Part shown: positions 15,434 to 23,765 of the stretch, piece by piece
Layout: each line of letters opens with the position of its first letter
How positions within the stretch are numbered: position 1 is the stretch's first letter
IMG/VR virus record: IMGVR_UViG_3300010938_000015
Location: 48,708-87,987 of that record
Direction: 5' to 3' (one strand)
Length of the DNA: 39,280 nucleotides
Origin: a virus
Translations under genes and position numbers: made by a program
Notes under the pieces: model-generated
What the model saw: the letters and a program-made list of their open reading frames with translations, nothing else
Told to the model about the DNA's origin: nothing
The model's database searches: none

Positions 15434-15770
15434 CTACCATCCCCTTTTTAAAAGCTAAAATTGATATAAATTGATGTCTACTAAACCACCCAAAAATATC
15501 ATGTATAATATTTGAAAGTCTATGAATTAGACATACAGATAAAGCATAACTAACAATACAATTCACAATATTTATTGGTGACACAAATGCAAGTATAACT
15601 GAAATCCAGACAGAAAAACAATATCCACAAGTTATTAAAGTGCCCAAAAACGATGAAAGCTTCATAACTTTTGATCGTAATGGGAAAAATATAGCAGAAG
15701 TTGTTACTATTTCAGTAATAGCCTCAGCAGCAATCGCTAGAATTAATATTGTTATAATATCATACCACAT
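15363..15770 (-). CDS. DUF1360-like small membrane protein
   Basis: A 135-residue protein with about three hydrophobic segments (residues 2-22, 40-62 and 67-85). Between the first two lies TLITCGYCFSVWISVI, matching the 'CxxC..W' signature of DUF1360 proteins, which occur in sporulating bacteria and phages with unknown role. The C-terminal 30 residues are acidic and probably cytoplasmic. It overlaps both neighbours. It should sit in the host cytoplasmic membrane. Confidence 0.7.
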   Translation of the reverse strand: MWYDIITILILAIAAEAITEIVTTSAIFFPLRSKVMKLSSFLGTLITCGYCFSVWISVILAFVSPINIVNCIVSYALSVCLIHRLSNIIHDIFGWFSRHQFISILAFKKGMVDEEGNGSSQHAEIESETTEDRTD

Positions 15771-15954
15771 AGTTACATGACTTATTTGTACAACGCCTAA
15801 TATTAGCCATCTTTTTCATAGATTTATCATATCTATTAATATTAACAATTAATGAACCACATTTAGGGCATTTAAAATTTTTAGTATATGCCTGCGGTAT
15901 ACTAGATGGGCGCTTTATTGAGATATTTTTACCCTTACCACATCCACAGCCCAT
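15760..15954 (-). CDS. Small zinc-ribbon protein
   Basis: A 64-residue protein. It begins MGCGCGKGKN and has a C-terminal zinc ribbon: FKCPKCGSLI with a second pair in RRCTNKSCNYVV, i.e. Cys-x2-Cys ... Cys-x4-Cys. GGGACTAAT precedes the ATG. It lies between the resolvase and a membrane protein. Such ribbons bind nucleic acid or protein; the partner is unknown. Confidence 0.7.
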   Translation of the reverse strand: MGCGCGKGKNISIKRPSSIPQAYTKNFKCPKCGSLIVNINRYDKSMKKMANIRRCTNKSCNYVV

Positions 15955-15955
15955 A

Positions 15956-16498
15956 TTAGTCCCAATTTATTTTTTCACGATCTTTATTAATTTTATTTAT
16001 AGTATCTTTCATATGCTTCTTTGTTAAAACAGCATTTGTTGCTATATCCCTACATATCATAGCCAAGAAAATAGCATCAGATTCATTATCATCATTAACA
16101 TCTATGTTATAATTCTTATATAACTCTTTAATTAATACAGCTTTTTTAGAATTACCATTACCAGTTGCATATTTCTTTAATTGAGACCCTACAATTGTTA
16201 AAAATGGCATTTTAATGGTGTAAAGATAATATCTAACACAAGCTCCAAGTTCAGTTAATTTTTGCGTTGTGTCATTATTAGTAACAAAAGGATTTATTAA
16301 ATAATCCTCTATAACAACAAATTTAGTATTATTATCTTTTAAATATTTATCCAAAAAATCAAGAAAAGCTTGAACTCTATCCCATCTATTTTTAAAATTC
16401 TTTTTTTCAGTTCCAAATGTACAATGTGTTATATCGCCGTTAGCACTTATACTTGCAAATCCAGCGGCACTTAAAGATATATCTAACCCTGTATACAT
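15956..16498 (-). CDS. RuvC-like Holliday junction resolvase
   Basis: A 180-residue RNase H-fold nuclease. Acidic active-site residues are visible at the expected places: Asp6 in YTGLDISLSAAGFA, Glu64 in FVVIEDYL, and the C-terminal NESDAIFLA (Asp141). The size and order match phage and bacterial RuvC. It would cut four-way or branched DNA made during recombination-dependent replication and before packaging. It overlaps the flap nuclease gene by 16 bases, which supports a shared role in DNA processing. Confidence 0.88.
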   Translation of the reverse strand: MYTGLDISLSAAGFASISANGDITHCTFGTEKKNFKNRWDRVQAFLDFLDKYLKDNNTKFVVIEDYLINPFVTNNDTTQKLTELGACVRYYLYTIKMPFLTIVGSQLKKYATGNGNSKKAVLIKELYKNYNIDVNDDNESDAIFLAMICRDIATNAVLTKKHMKDTINKINKDREKINWD

Positions 16499-17343
16499 TC
16501 TAAAGTTTTCTTAATTTTTGGTATGTCATCAAATAATGCAGAAAAATTATTTTCCTTTATAAATTTTATCATATCAGTATAGCTAAACTTATTTACTTGT
16601 TTACATTCTTCGCTTTTAATATATTCAAGATTCATCTTTAAAAATGGATTTTTATCAAGATCTATAAGAGTTTGATATAATTTATAAAATTGCCATCTAG
16701 AACCGTCACCTTCATCAAGGAATTTCTTCATTTCGCTTTCATTTAAAGCCAGTTTACCAGCTTTAACTGGCCCAATACCTCTAAATCCAGAAATATTATC
16801 AGATTTATCGCCATGTAAGCACTTCATTACAATAGGATTGACAGTTGGAATTGGTATAAATGAGTCCTTTAAAGGGTTAAAAACTCTAACATTTTTAATC
16901 CTGTACGGAATTTGGATTAAATCACTGTCGCTTGATATTATAACAATATCTTCAGTGTGTGATTTGCAATATGCATATATCAAATCATCTGCCTCTTGAA
17001 ATTTATATTCATATTGCCTAAATCCAAAAATATCAATCAATTTTTTAATATTATAAACAGTATCATTTATAACTTTACCAATATCTACACCATATTTTTC
17101 TGCGGCTTTTTTCCGTTGTTCTTTTCTATTTTTATATTGAGGATATTTTTTAGTACGCCAAATCATACCATCATAGTCCCACATTACATGGACGTTTTTT
17201 GGCTTCATCTTCTTTAGATAATTAATTAGTAGCTTTGATAATACTACTGTATATTGTTCAGATCTGCTAGCGAGTGATGCAAATACAGCTCTGTACACGC
17301 TATTTCTGCCATCTATTAATAATGTATCGGTTTGATACTCCAT
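16483..17343 (-). CDS. 5'-3' exonuclease / flap endonuclease (T4 RNase H-like)
   Basis: A 286-residue FEN-family nuclease. Metal-binding acids appear in order: Asp11 (LLIDGRNSVYRAV), Asp in HVMWDYDGMIWR (about 57), EADDLIYAY (about 121), SSDSDLIQI (about 140), and the helix-hairpin-helix GDKSDNISGFRGIGPVKAG (about 178) that holds two more acids and binds DNA. This is the full active site of T4 RNase H, T5 D15 and the Pol I N-terminal domain. It would remove RNA primers and flaps; the family A polymerase here lacks such a domain, so the two probably cooperate. GGAT precedes the ATG. Confidence 0.93.
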   Translation of the reverse strand: MEYQTDTLLIDGRNSVYRAVFASLASRSEQYTVVLSKLLINYLKKMKPKNVHVMWDYDGMIWRTKKYPQYKNRKEQRKKAAEKYGVDIGKVINDTVYNIKKLIDIFGFRQYEYKFQEADDLIYAYCKSHTEDIVIISSDSDLIQIPYRIKNVRVFNPLKDSFIPIPTVNPIVMKCLHGDKSDNISGFRGIGPVKAGKLALNESEMKKFLDEGDGSRWQFYKLYQTLIDLDKNPFLKMNLEYIKSEECKQVNKFSYTDMIKFIKENNFSALFDDIPKIKKTLECIQG

Positions 17344-17361
17344 ATTTATCCATATACTTTA

Positions 17362-17405
17362 GTGTCTGTGTAAATTCAGAAAAGATACCGAATTTACACA
17401 GACAC
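17362..17405. repeat. Perfect 16-bp inverted repeat after the ssb gene
   Basis: Arms 17362-17377 (GTGTCTGTGTAAATTC) and 17390-17405 are exact complements with a 12-base loop. It fills the 69-base gap between the ssb stop (17413) and the flap nuclease start. As RNA it is a very stable hairpin eight bases past the ssb stop. No U-run follows on the minus strand, so it is more likely an mRNA stabiliser, processing site or attenuator than a simple terminator. Confidence 0.92.
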
Positions 17406-17412
17406 AATTTAA

Positions 17413-18375
17413 TTACTCTGCTTCTAATTCGTTAAGTAGGGAATCTAATTCAGCTTCGTCATCTGTTTTAGCAGTAACTTTAACTTCCTTAGATTTTGCT
17501 TCTACCTTAACTTCTTTAGGCTTAGCAACTTCAGTCCTCTTTACTTCTACTTTAACTTCTTCAACCTTGGTATCTTGCTTCTTAGATTCAACCTTGGTAT
17601 CCTCTGACTCCTTTTCTTCAACATTATCAGCGCTACCACTAGATAATTGCTTGGTTGCATAATCAGCTAGAGCATTAATGTCTGGCTTTGGGAATTTATT
17701 CTTAACAGACGGTCTAGATTTTAGAACCTGCTCGATATTTGCAATCTCCCAAGTCTTATCACCCAAAAAGTCTGATTGATCGTAATTATTATATCCACCC
17801 TTTTCACACACATGCAAATTAAAAATGTATGAGTTAGTAACATCTGTGAACATTCCAAATGCTAATGGCTTATGCTTATCCTTGCCAGGATCATTTCTAA
17901 GTAGGGCATCTTTCATTTTAGTCCAAACAGACCCTGGTGCATTATACCACATTACCTTACCACGTAGATCGCCGTTTACTTCATCATCAGTGAATAAGAC
18001 ATTGATTGCGTACTTCTGCTGTGGTAGAAATTTCTTAGCAATACCACTTCTAATCTTCTTATCAGTCTGACCTTCCATAAGGTCAAAACCCAATTGGCAG
18101 CATGGGCAGTCAACACTATTACCATTTTCATCAACAGTGTCGTGTGCACGTGGACATTGAATATATCTGTTATTAATAAAGTGAGCACCATTCTTATAAA
18201 AGAATTCGACCTCATCTTCTACTAAAGGTAAAATGTGAAAGTAATAGTCTCTTGACTTACCAGGTTCCATCACTGGTGGTTTAAACTCTAATGGATCCTT
18301 TTGATACTTGCTAACTTTTTCACCCATTCTTTTACGCATCTCTTCCAACATCTGTTGCCTTTTATTGCTTTCCAT
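17413..18375 (-). CDS. T4 gp32-like single-stranded DNA-binding protein
   Basis: A 320-residue protein with the gp32 layout. A basic N-terminal segment (RKRMGEKVSKYQ) for cooperative binding precedes an OB-fold core. A metal site is indicated by HFINNRYIQC (His65, Cys74) and VDCPCCQLGF (Cys90, Cys93), comparable to the His-Cys-Cys-Cys zinc site of T4 gp32. After a Lys/Glu/Val repeat-rich linker the protein ends in an acidic tail (DDEAELDSLLNELEAE) that in T4 recruits partner proteins. It lies next to the UvsY-like and flap nuclease genes, its functional partners. GAAGGAG is a strong ribosome site. Confidence 0.92.
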   Translation of the reverse strand: MESNKRQQMLEEMRKRMGEKVSKYQKDPLEFKPPVMEPGKSRDYYFHILPLVEDEVEFFYKNGAHFINNRYIQCPRAHDTVDENGNSVDCPCCQLGFDLMEGQTDKKIRSGIAKKFLPQQKYAINVLFTDDEVNGDLRGKVMWYNAPGSVWTKMKDALLRNDPGKDKHKPLAFGMFTDVTNSYIFNLHVCEKGGYNNYDQSDFLGDKTWEIANIEQVLKSRPSVKNKFPKPDINALADYATKQLSSGSADNVEEKESEDTKVESKKQDTKVEEVKVEVKRTEVAKPKEVKVEAKSKEVKVTAKTDDEAELDSLLNELEAE

Positions 18376-18428
18376 CTTTATCTCCTTCTTCTAGTTCCCC
18401 TATACCAACCAAGGTATTTGCGGGTAAG
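18376..18428 (-). promoter_or_regulatory. Structured leader of the ssb mRNA
   Basis: The 53-base gap before ssb can fold ATACC with GGTAT around TTGGTT, upstream of the strong GAAGGAG site. T4 gp32 represses its own translation through a pseudoknot in an AT-rich leader; a similar role here is an inference from position only. Confidence 0.3.
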
Positions 18429-18947
18429 TTAATTATTAGTTTCTCTGCGTTCTTGTCTTTTAAATCCAGCTAAGGATCGAAGGTGTTCGGATTTCATCCT
18501 ATATCCTTCAACTATAGCTTTGATTTTAGACTGGTTCTTTTTAGCTATTATGTAACGTATTTCTGCCTCGTTAATATCTTTATCTGCCTCTATCATCTCC
18601 TTAATTTGCCATTGAGGAGGCGTTCTATCACTATTTTTAATACTATCAGATTTTTCGTTAAATTTATCAATTATTGCTTCTTGCAATAGACCACGTTTAT
18701 ATTTAACGGTTCTTTCTAATAATGCAACTTGGGCTTCAGCCTCTGCTGAAATAAAGCACCAGTATGCAAACATGCCAGGCATTTCCTCTAACTGCTTTTC
18801 TAAGGATTCATAATCAATATTGAGGCTAGATATTACTTCGCTAAACGTCAGTTGCTTTTTATCCTCACCATCATTTACTGATAGTTTAATTTTACATATT
18901 ACGTCAGCAACCTCTGGTGGAATATTTTTATTAAACCATTCATTCAT
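18429..18947 (-). CDS. UvsY-like recombination mediator candidate
   Basis: About 172 residues from ATG at 18947, which overlaps the polymerase stop as ATGA; a GTG eight codons earlier is the alternative. The protein is helical. Its second half reads IKEMIEADKDINEAEIRY, then IKAIVEGYRMKSEHLRSL and AGFKR, closely paralleling the T4 UvsY pattern (MK.VLSADKDVLK, then ALDAIKSRGFAIKHIQDMRAFE). T4 UvsY loads the UvsX recombinase onto gp32-coated DNA. Its place between a polymerase and a gp32-like gene supports the call, but identity is low and it is somewhat longer than UvsY (about 137 residues). Confidence 0.6.
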   Translation of the reverse strand: MNEWFNKNIPPEVADVICKIKLSVNDGEDKKQLTFSEVISSLNIDYESLEKQLEEMPGMFAYWCFISAEAEAQVALLERTVKYKRGLLQEAIIDKFNEKSDSIKNSDRTPPQWQIKEMIEADKDINEAEIRYIIAKKNQSKIKAIVEGYRMKSEHLRSLAGFKRQERRETNN

Positions 18948-20074
18948 CGTATGACTTTCAGTGTTTTCCACTTACACCATCTATTTCCAACACTAATTTT
19001 ATAAGGCAATGTTATATCATAATCTAAAATACCTTCAAATGGCCTATATATTATTTTTCCAACTTCTTCTATTACATCTTTGACAACCGATCTAGAACAA
19101 GCACAAACAATTGAATCATATATATCAGAAAATAATACATCCTTATCTAAAGTATAAATTTTCTTAAAAGCTGCCTTTACAGCCTCAGCTACAGATCCCT
19201 GCATTGCGGCATTAATAGCTGCCTTTTCATTATGGTCTTTGTTAGATACGTATGGCCTACCCATAATGTCTGTAATAGGTTTTTTGGAATCAGCATTCTC
19301 GCCAATATTTTTTAACCATGATATAAAATCTGGAAATAATCCAAATATAGGATCATCATAATTTCTATTATACATACTAGCAAGGAAAGAAACTTTAAAA
19401 GAATCTCTATCAATATTTAATTGTTGTGATAAATAAGTATAAGGATCTGAGTCATTAAACATTTCAAGAAGCTCTACATCTTTTGACAATAATCCAGCAA
19501 ATCGTATGTCTGCACTAACCCAGTCAAAATGCACAAATGTATCTCTACTAGAATCTATAGATCGTATATCTTCTTTGTCGCCCATTCCATGAATAGAGAA
19601 CCCAGCAGAGCGTGCTCTGCCAGTATAAGTATCCAAAAAGAATGTCGGTCTAACAAGTTTACCAAAATAGCTATAGCCTTTATTTTCTAAATATTGATAC
19701 ACAACTGACGCTTCAGAAGTCAATTTCATCCATGGTTCCCCATGAGTATCAATAGACTTCATTAATCTTAATAAATTCTTTTTTGATTCATTTAAATCTT
19801 GATTATTGGCCGGTCTGTCACAGCATATATCATATACATCATATTTAGCGTCTAAATTTAAATTAAAACACTTTAAATGCGTTTTAAAGTCATTACAAAT
19901 TATATTTTTATTAGTTTCTAATAAGTTTCTAATAAAACTTTTATTTTGTTCTGCTTCGTATAGTGAAATACCAGAGGCTGGATGATACAAATTATATATT
20001 TTTAATGTTTCGTCTTTAACTAATGTTAAAAGCGGAACAAATTTATTATAGTCAAACAGTGTCAGTATTATCAT
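18944..20074 (-). CDS. Short family A DNA polymerase (Pol I type) without active exonuclease
   Basis: A 376-residue protein. The first 85 residues look like a vestigial 3'-5' exonuclease domain (NIICNDFKTHLKCF), without the catalytic acids. Then come TGRARSAGF, motif A with Asp184 (HFDWVSADIRFAG; Asp for the usual Glu), motif B RDSFKVSFLASMYN (Arg223, Lys227, Tyr235; Leu at the Phe762-equivalent), NAAMQGSVAEA, and motif C DIYDSIV with Asp320 but Tyr and Ser for His and Glu. Both catalytic aspartates remain. It is shorter than Klenow. With PolIII alpha also encoded it may do repair or primer replacement. Confidence 0.85.
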   Translation of the reverse strand: MIILTLFDYNKFVPLLTLVKDETLKIYNLYHPASGISLYEAEQNKSFIRNLLETNKNIICNDFKTHLKCFNLNLDAKYDVYDICCDRPANNQDLNESKKNLLRLMKSIDTHGEPWMKLTSEASVVYQYLENKGYSYFGKLVRPTFFLDTYTGRARSAGFSIHGMGDKEDIRSIDSSRDTFVHFDWVSADIRFAGLLSKDVELLEMFNDSDPYTYLSQQLNIDRDSFKVSFLASMYNRNYDDPIFGLFPDFISWLKNIGENADSKKPITDIMGRPYVSNKDHNEKAAINAAMQGSVAEAVKAAFKKIYTLDKDVLFSDIYDSIVCACSRSVVKDVIEEVGKIIYRPFEGILDYDITLPYKISVGNRWCKWKTLKVIR

Positions 20075-20636
20075 TATTAATGTCGCTAACGTCTAAACCG
20101 AATTCTTCTTTAAATTTTTTATTTAATTCTTCTTTAAGATCTTCTTGTTGTTTAAGTTTAGATTTTAGAAACAATTCAACATCTTTTTCGTAAAGAGATT
20201 TACTTACTTCTCTTCTTTCATTTATTGGAGTACAATCATCACATCTAGATTTCGTGCCACAGTTAAATACTGTGCACGGAAGAGTTTTGTTGCACGATTT
20301 ACAAACTTTATAAACAATCTCTTCGTTTTTGCGTAAAAAAGTAGCTTCTTCAATATTCTTACCTAGTCTTTTTAATAAATCATCTTTTTCACCTTTTTCC
20401 CTCATACTACCATAGGGATCATTCTGATTTAGTGTATGTCTATTCATATCTCGCATAGCACCAACTTTATCTAAATAACAATTACCTTTAACGTAAACTT
20501 GTATAGTAACACCTTCTATTGTTTTTTGCGCTAACGAATTGCAAATTGGGCAATGTACCTCAACCTTACCATCATCAGATAGACTCATTTTTACACTAAA
20601 TAATTTACCACAGCATTTATAATTATATAGAGGCAT
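20052..20636 (-). CDS. FmdB-type zinc-ribbon protein with second zinc motif
   Basis: A 194-residue protein. The N-terminus (MPLYNYKCCGKLFSVKMS, then VHCPICNSLAQKTIEG) is an FmdB/CxxC regulatory zinc ribbon, missing one Cys of the usual first pair spacing. A second Cys cluster lies at about 112-137 (YKVCKSCNKTLPC and SRCDDCTP). The C-terminal 50 residues are a charged helix. It overlaps the polymerase by 23 bases and the upstream gene by 14. The FmdB family has no settled function; here, a DNA- or replisome-binding adaptor is plausible. Confidence 0.7.
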   Translation of the reverse strand: MPLYNYKCCGKLFSVKMSLSDDGKVEVHCPICNSLAQKTIEGVTIQVYVKGNCYLDKVGAMRDMNRHTLNQNDPYGSMREKGEKDDLLKRLGKNIEEATFLRKNEEIVYKVCKSCNKTLPCTVFNCGTKSRCDDCTPINERREVSKSLYEKDVELFLKSKLKQQEDLKEELNKKFKEEFGLDVSDINNDNTDTV

Positions 20637-21006
20637 TTTTTGATTTATCCTTTTGTACTAACTGCGTAATTTCATTAACTTTCTTCTTAAATTCTTTAAA
20701 TGCCATATCTTGATTTTTCTCTCTTTTCAGGAATGTTTTTAATTTAGGAATTTCACTTATATTTCCAGATATAACATCTAAATAGATTATATTATCATAA
20801 TAATAATTATTTGGCATATAACCAATATAATTATCACGTGTGAAATTTATTTTAGATAAATTCCAGTGATAACTTTCTACAGCATCAAATTCATCCTCTT
20901 CTGGAATCGTATAGAAATGTTTAAATTTATTTTTAATATAAAAAGCTACCTTTTTATTCGATACCATCTTATCTATAATACTATTAACAGTATCAAATTG
21001 AAGCAT
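20623..21006 (-). CDS. Protein of unknown function in the replication operon
   Basis: A 127-residue protein. Helical N-terminus (TVNSIIDKMVSNKKVAFYI), a central Tyr/Asn-rich segment (YIGYMPNNYYYDNIIYL) and a basic helical C-terminus. No motif recognised. It overlaps dnaB by 14 bases and has GAAGGCGG before its ATG. Position directly after the helicase would fit a loader or primase-associated factor, for which there is no sequence evidence. Confidence 0.62.
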   Translation of the reverse strand: MLQFDTVNSIIDKMVSNKKVAFYIKNKFKHFYTIPEEDEFDAVESYHWNLSKINFTRDNYIGYMPNNYYYDNIIYLDVISGNISEIPKLKTFLKREKNQDMAFKEFKKKVNEITQLVQKDKSKNASI

Positions 21007-22315
21007 CCGCCTTCTCCATCATCTTACTTGAATCATATTTCACTTGTGCAGTTATTTTCTTAAATTTAGCGCCATTTCTATTCTTAGCTATATAAAGACT
21101 GACCTCAGGAATTGCCATACCATATTCAATTTTAGATTGTTGTAAACTTACTATATATTCCAATGCCATAGTCTTACCATAAGAGTCAGCAACTTTATCT
21201 AAATCAAGATCCTTATTGGCTTCTTTAGGATCTGTACCACCACGGTTAGTTTGAGTAGCAGTTAATACTAATGCATTAGCTTTAAATGCTAATCCCCTAA
21301 CCTCAACAGCTACCGCTTTTTGTTTTTTATATTCATCAGAATTATTATCTTTATATCTGCTATTAATTAATTCTAAATAATCTACTATAATAATATCAGG
21401 GACAAAGTTTTCATATTGACGCAAATTGTCTAATAAAGCATATACATTATCAACAGTTGAATCATTTGGTGAAAATGCGTGAATAATTAATTCACCACGT
21501 TTAGATGCTTTTGTTTTACCAAGACTTATTTTAAATTTTTCTTTTTCTGCGTCTTCAAAACGTCTATTCATATTAAGATTTGTAAAGCAACCAGCATATC
21601 TAACACCAGTTTGTTCTTCTGTCATTTCAAATGTTAGATGTAGAACATTATGGCCCTTTTGTATATTAGCAACGCCAGCATTAACAAGAGCAACTGATTT
21701 TCCGACACCAGTAGCCGCCATGAAACAGAATACTTCTTTTCTAGATGGTCCACCATCATTAATGTACTTGTCTAATGTTGGGAACCCAGTTGTGAAGTGG
21801 CATATAGTTTCTTTAATAAAAATTTCCTCATATCTATCAAAAAATTTGAAGCCAACATGGCCGAAATCTTTAACTTTACTTGCTTCTTCTATAATTAATT
21901 CAAGTTTATCATATTCCCTATTTTCATATGCGGAAAGAGATTCTTCTGAATAAATTTTACCATATGCTTGATCTCTAGCCCAATCTAGCAATTCGCCTTT
22001 GATAACTGGTACATCTCTTGGATTTATTGTTCCATCTATAACAGCTAAAAAGTCTTCATACTTGCTGTCAACTGTTAAATTTTTTAATGCTGTATCTCTT
22101 ACAACTGCTCTGCTTGGTATAAAGCCATACTTTTCAACATATTTGCTAATTATAGCATATGCAAATTTTGCGCCTTTATCTTTAAAATAATCAATATTTA
22201 AATAGCGATTAACTAATTCAAAAAATTCTGGTTGATCTAAAGCTAATGAAATTATGGCTTTTTCTAAATTAGGTCCAAACTCTGGTCTTGACTTTATTAC
22301 TTCTAAATCATTCAT
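20993..22315 (-). CDS. dnaB: Replicative DNA helicase, DnaB / T4 gp41 family
   Basis: A 440-residue RecA-fold helicase. A helical N-terminal domain (1-150) is followed by the motor: Walker A AATGVGKSVAL (201-207), catalytic Glu in LTFEMTEEQ, Walker B IIIVDYLELI (about 308), TATQTNRGG sensor loop, and a C-terminal arginine-finger region (LYIAKNRNGAKF). It unwinds DNA 5'-3' at the fork and hydrolyses ATP. The compact N-terminus resembles gp41 more than bacterial DnaB. GAGGGAAC precedes the ATG, which overlaps the preceding stop. No primase gene was recognised in the window. Confidence 0.93.
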   Translation of the reverse strand: MNDLEVIKSRPEFGPNLEKAIISLALDQPEFFELVNRYLNIDYFKDKGAKFAYAIISKYVEKYGFIPSRAVVRDTALKNLTVDSKYEDFLAVIDGTINPRDVPVIKGELLDWARDQAYGKIYSEESLSAYENREYDKLELIIEEASKVKDFGHVGFKFFDRYEEIFIKETICHFTTGFPTLDKYINDGGPSRKEVFCFMAATGVGKSVALVNAGVANIQKGHNVLHLTFEMTEEQTGVRYAGCFTNLNMNRRFEDAEKEKFKISLGKTKASKRGELIIHAFSPNDSTVDNVYALLDNLRQYENFVPDIIIVDYLELINSRYKDNNSDEYKKQKAVAVEVRGLAFKANALVLTATQTNRGGTDPKEANKDLDLDKVADSYGKTMALEYIVSLQQSKIEYGMAIPEVSLYIAKNRNGAKFKKITAQVKYDSSKMMEKADASI

Positions 22316-22647
22316 GCAGTTCCCTCACAACTAAATTTACTAATATCAGAATTTATTTCTAATAATCTATTTTCTAAATATGCCCTTGCTAATAAAAGAG
22401 CCTCACAGTGAGTACAAAGATCTTCATCTTTTAATTCTATAATTCTACTTTTAGTAAGATTATTTCTGTCGCCGATAGTTGGAAGCATATTAAGTGGCGT
22501 TTTTGGAGATATCAAAATTGTATATCTATAAGTAGACCCAACACTTCTAACTTGTGAAACTTGATATGATTCAAGCCAGCCAGCCTTAGCAGAGGCAACA
22601 ATATACACAATAGATTCAGGGGAAAATCTAGGAGCACTTAATGTCAT
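22312..22647 (-). CDS. Small protein of unknown function between recA and dnaB
   Basis: A 111-residue protein. The first 70 residues are beta-like (SIVYIVASAKAGWLESYQV, then YRYTILISPKTP). The C-terminal part contains LCTHCEALLLARAYLENRL, a single Cys-x2-Cys followed by a helix. It starts right after the recA stop and overlaps dnaB by ATGA, so it is translated with them. No family recognised. Confidence 0.62.
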   Translation of the reverse strand: MTLSAPRFSPESIVYIVASAKAGWLESYQVSQVRSVGSTYRYTILISPKTPLNMLPTIGDRNNLTKSRIIELKDEDLCTHCEALLLARAYLENRLLEINSDISKFSCEGTA

Positions 22648-22649
22648 AA

Positions 22650-23765
22650 TTAATCCAATTGGGTTTCCACACTAGTTTTAACTTCATCATCATCAACAAA
22701 TATCGTCTGCTTAGAATTACTAAGTTTTTTTACGATTTCATCATAGATTGTTTTGTCATTACGCAAAAATTCTTCGGCTTTTACTTTACCTTGACCCATC
22801 TTAAGTTCTCCATAAGTATACGATGAGCCACGAACTTCTATAACACCAGCGGCTTTTGCTACATCAAGAACCTCTGAATATGGGTCAAATCCATATTTAC
22901 CATCATCAAACATTAAATGCACTTCTGCTGCTTTAAATGGCGGCGCACATTTATTTTTTACTACTTTAACTTTCATTACTCTTCCAACAAGTCTATCAGT
23001 AGCTTTTGCCATTTCCAAAACAGTCCCATCATCTCTAATCTTGCCGCCAGCTTTTACCTCTATTCTAACTGATGCATAGAATTTTAAAGCTCTTCCGCCT
23101 GGTTGAACCTCTGGATTTCCAAACGATACACCAACTTTTTCTCTCAATTGGTTCAAGAATATAACTAATGTATTACTTTCACTAACAGCTACAGAAAGTC
23201 TGCGCATAGCCTTAGACATTAATCTAGCCAAAGGAGCCATTTGCTGATCGCTAAGTTCACCATCAAGTTCTTCTTTTGGTGTTAAGGCAGCTACAGAGTC
23301 AATCACAACAACATCAAAGGCTTTTGATTTAATTAAAACTTCAGCGATTTCTAAAGCTTGTTCACCAAAGTCTGGCTGGCTAACAGCCAGCTTATCTATC
23401 TTAACACCTAATTTAGCAGCCCATTCAGTACTCAATGCGTGTTCAACGTCAATAAAGGCAGCATTTCCGCCATTCTTAACAGCTTGCGCAATAACACATA
23501 AAGCCGTAGTTGTTTTACCAGCAGATTCTGGACCATAAATTTCAACAATTCTTCCCCTTGGTAAGCCACCAATACCAAGAGCCATATCAAGTGCTAGCGA
23601 TCCAGTTGATATAACATCAAAGTTACCGATTACAGGGTTATTACCAAGTATTAACGATCCGGCACCAAACCTGCTATTAATAGTTGCCATTACGTCTTCT
23701 ACACTTTGGCTACTAGATCCAACAACAACTACCTTACTCTTTGACTTTTCCTTCTCCGCTGCCAT
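22650..23765 (-). CDS. recA: RecA recombinase, bacterial type
   Basis: A 371-residue protein with all RecA hallmarks: MAW-like RFGAGSLIL (33-40), Walker A GPESAGKTTTA (78-88), FIDVEHAL with the Glu switch residue, Walker B VVVIDSVAAL, loop L1/L2 sequences including LNQLREKVG and NPEVQPGGRALKF, and a C-terminal domain with the acidic tail shortened. It is far closer to cellular RecA than to T4 UvsX. The ATG has GAAGGAA upstream and overlaps the preceding gene. It would promote strand exchange and recombination-dependent replication with the gp32-like and UvsY-like proteins. Confidence 0.96.
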   Translation of the reverse strand: MAAEKEKSKSKVVVVGSSSQSVEDVMATINSRFGAGSLILGNNPVIGNFDVISTGSLALDMALGIGGLPRGRIVEIYGPESAGKTTTALCVIAQAVKNGGNAAFIDVEHALSTEWAAKLGVKIDKLAVSQPDFGEQALEIAEVLIKSKAFDVVVIDSVAALTPKEELDGELSDQQMAPLARLMSKAMRRLSVAVSESNTLVIFLNQLREKVGVSFGNPEVQPGGRALKFYASVRIEVKAGGKIRDDGTVLEMAKATDRLVGRVMKVKVVKNKCAPPFKAAEVHLMFDDGKYGFDPYSEVLDVAKAAGVIEVRGSSYTYGELKMGQGKVKAEEFLRNDKTIYDEIVKKLSNSKQTIFVDDDEVKTSVETQLD

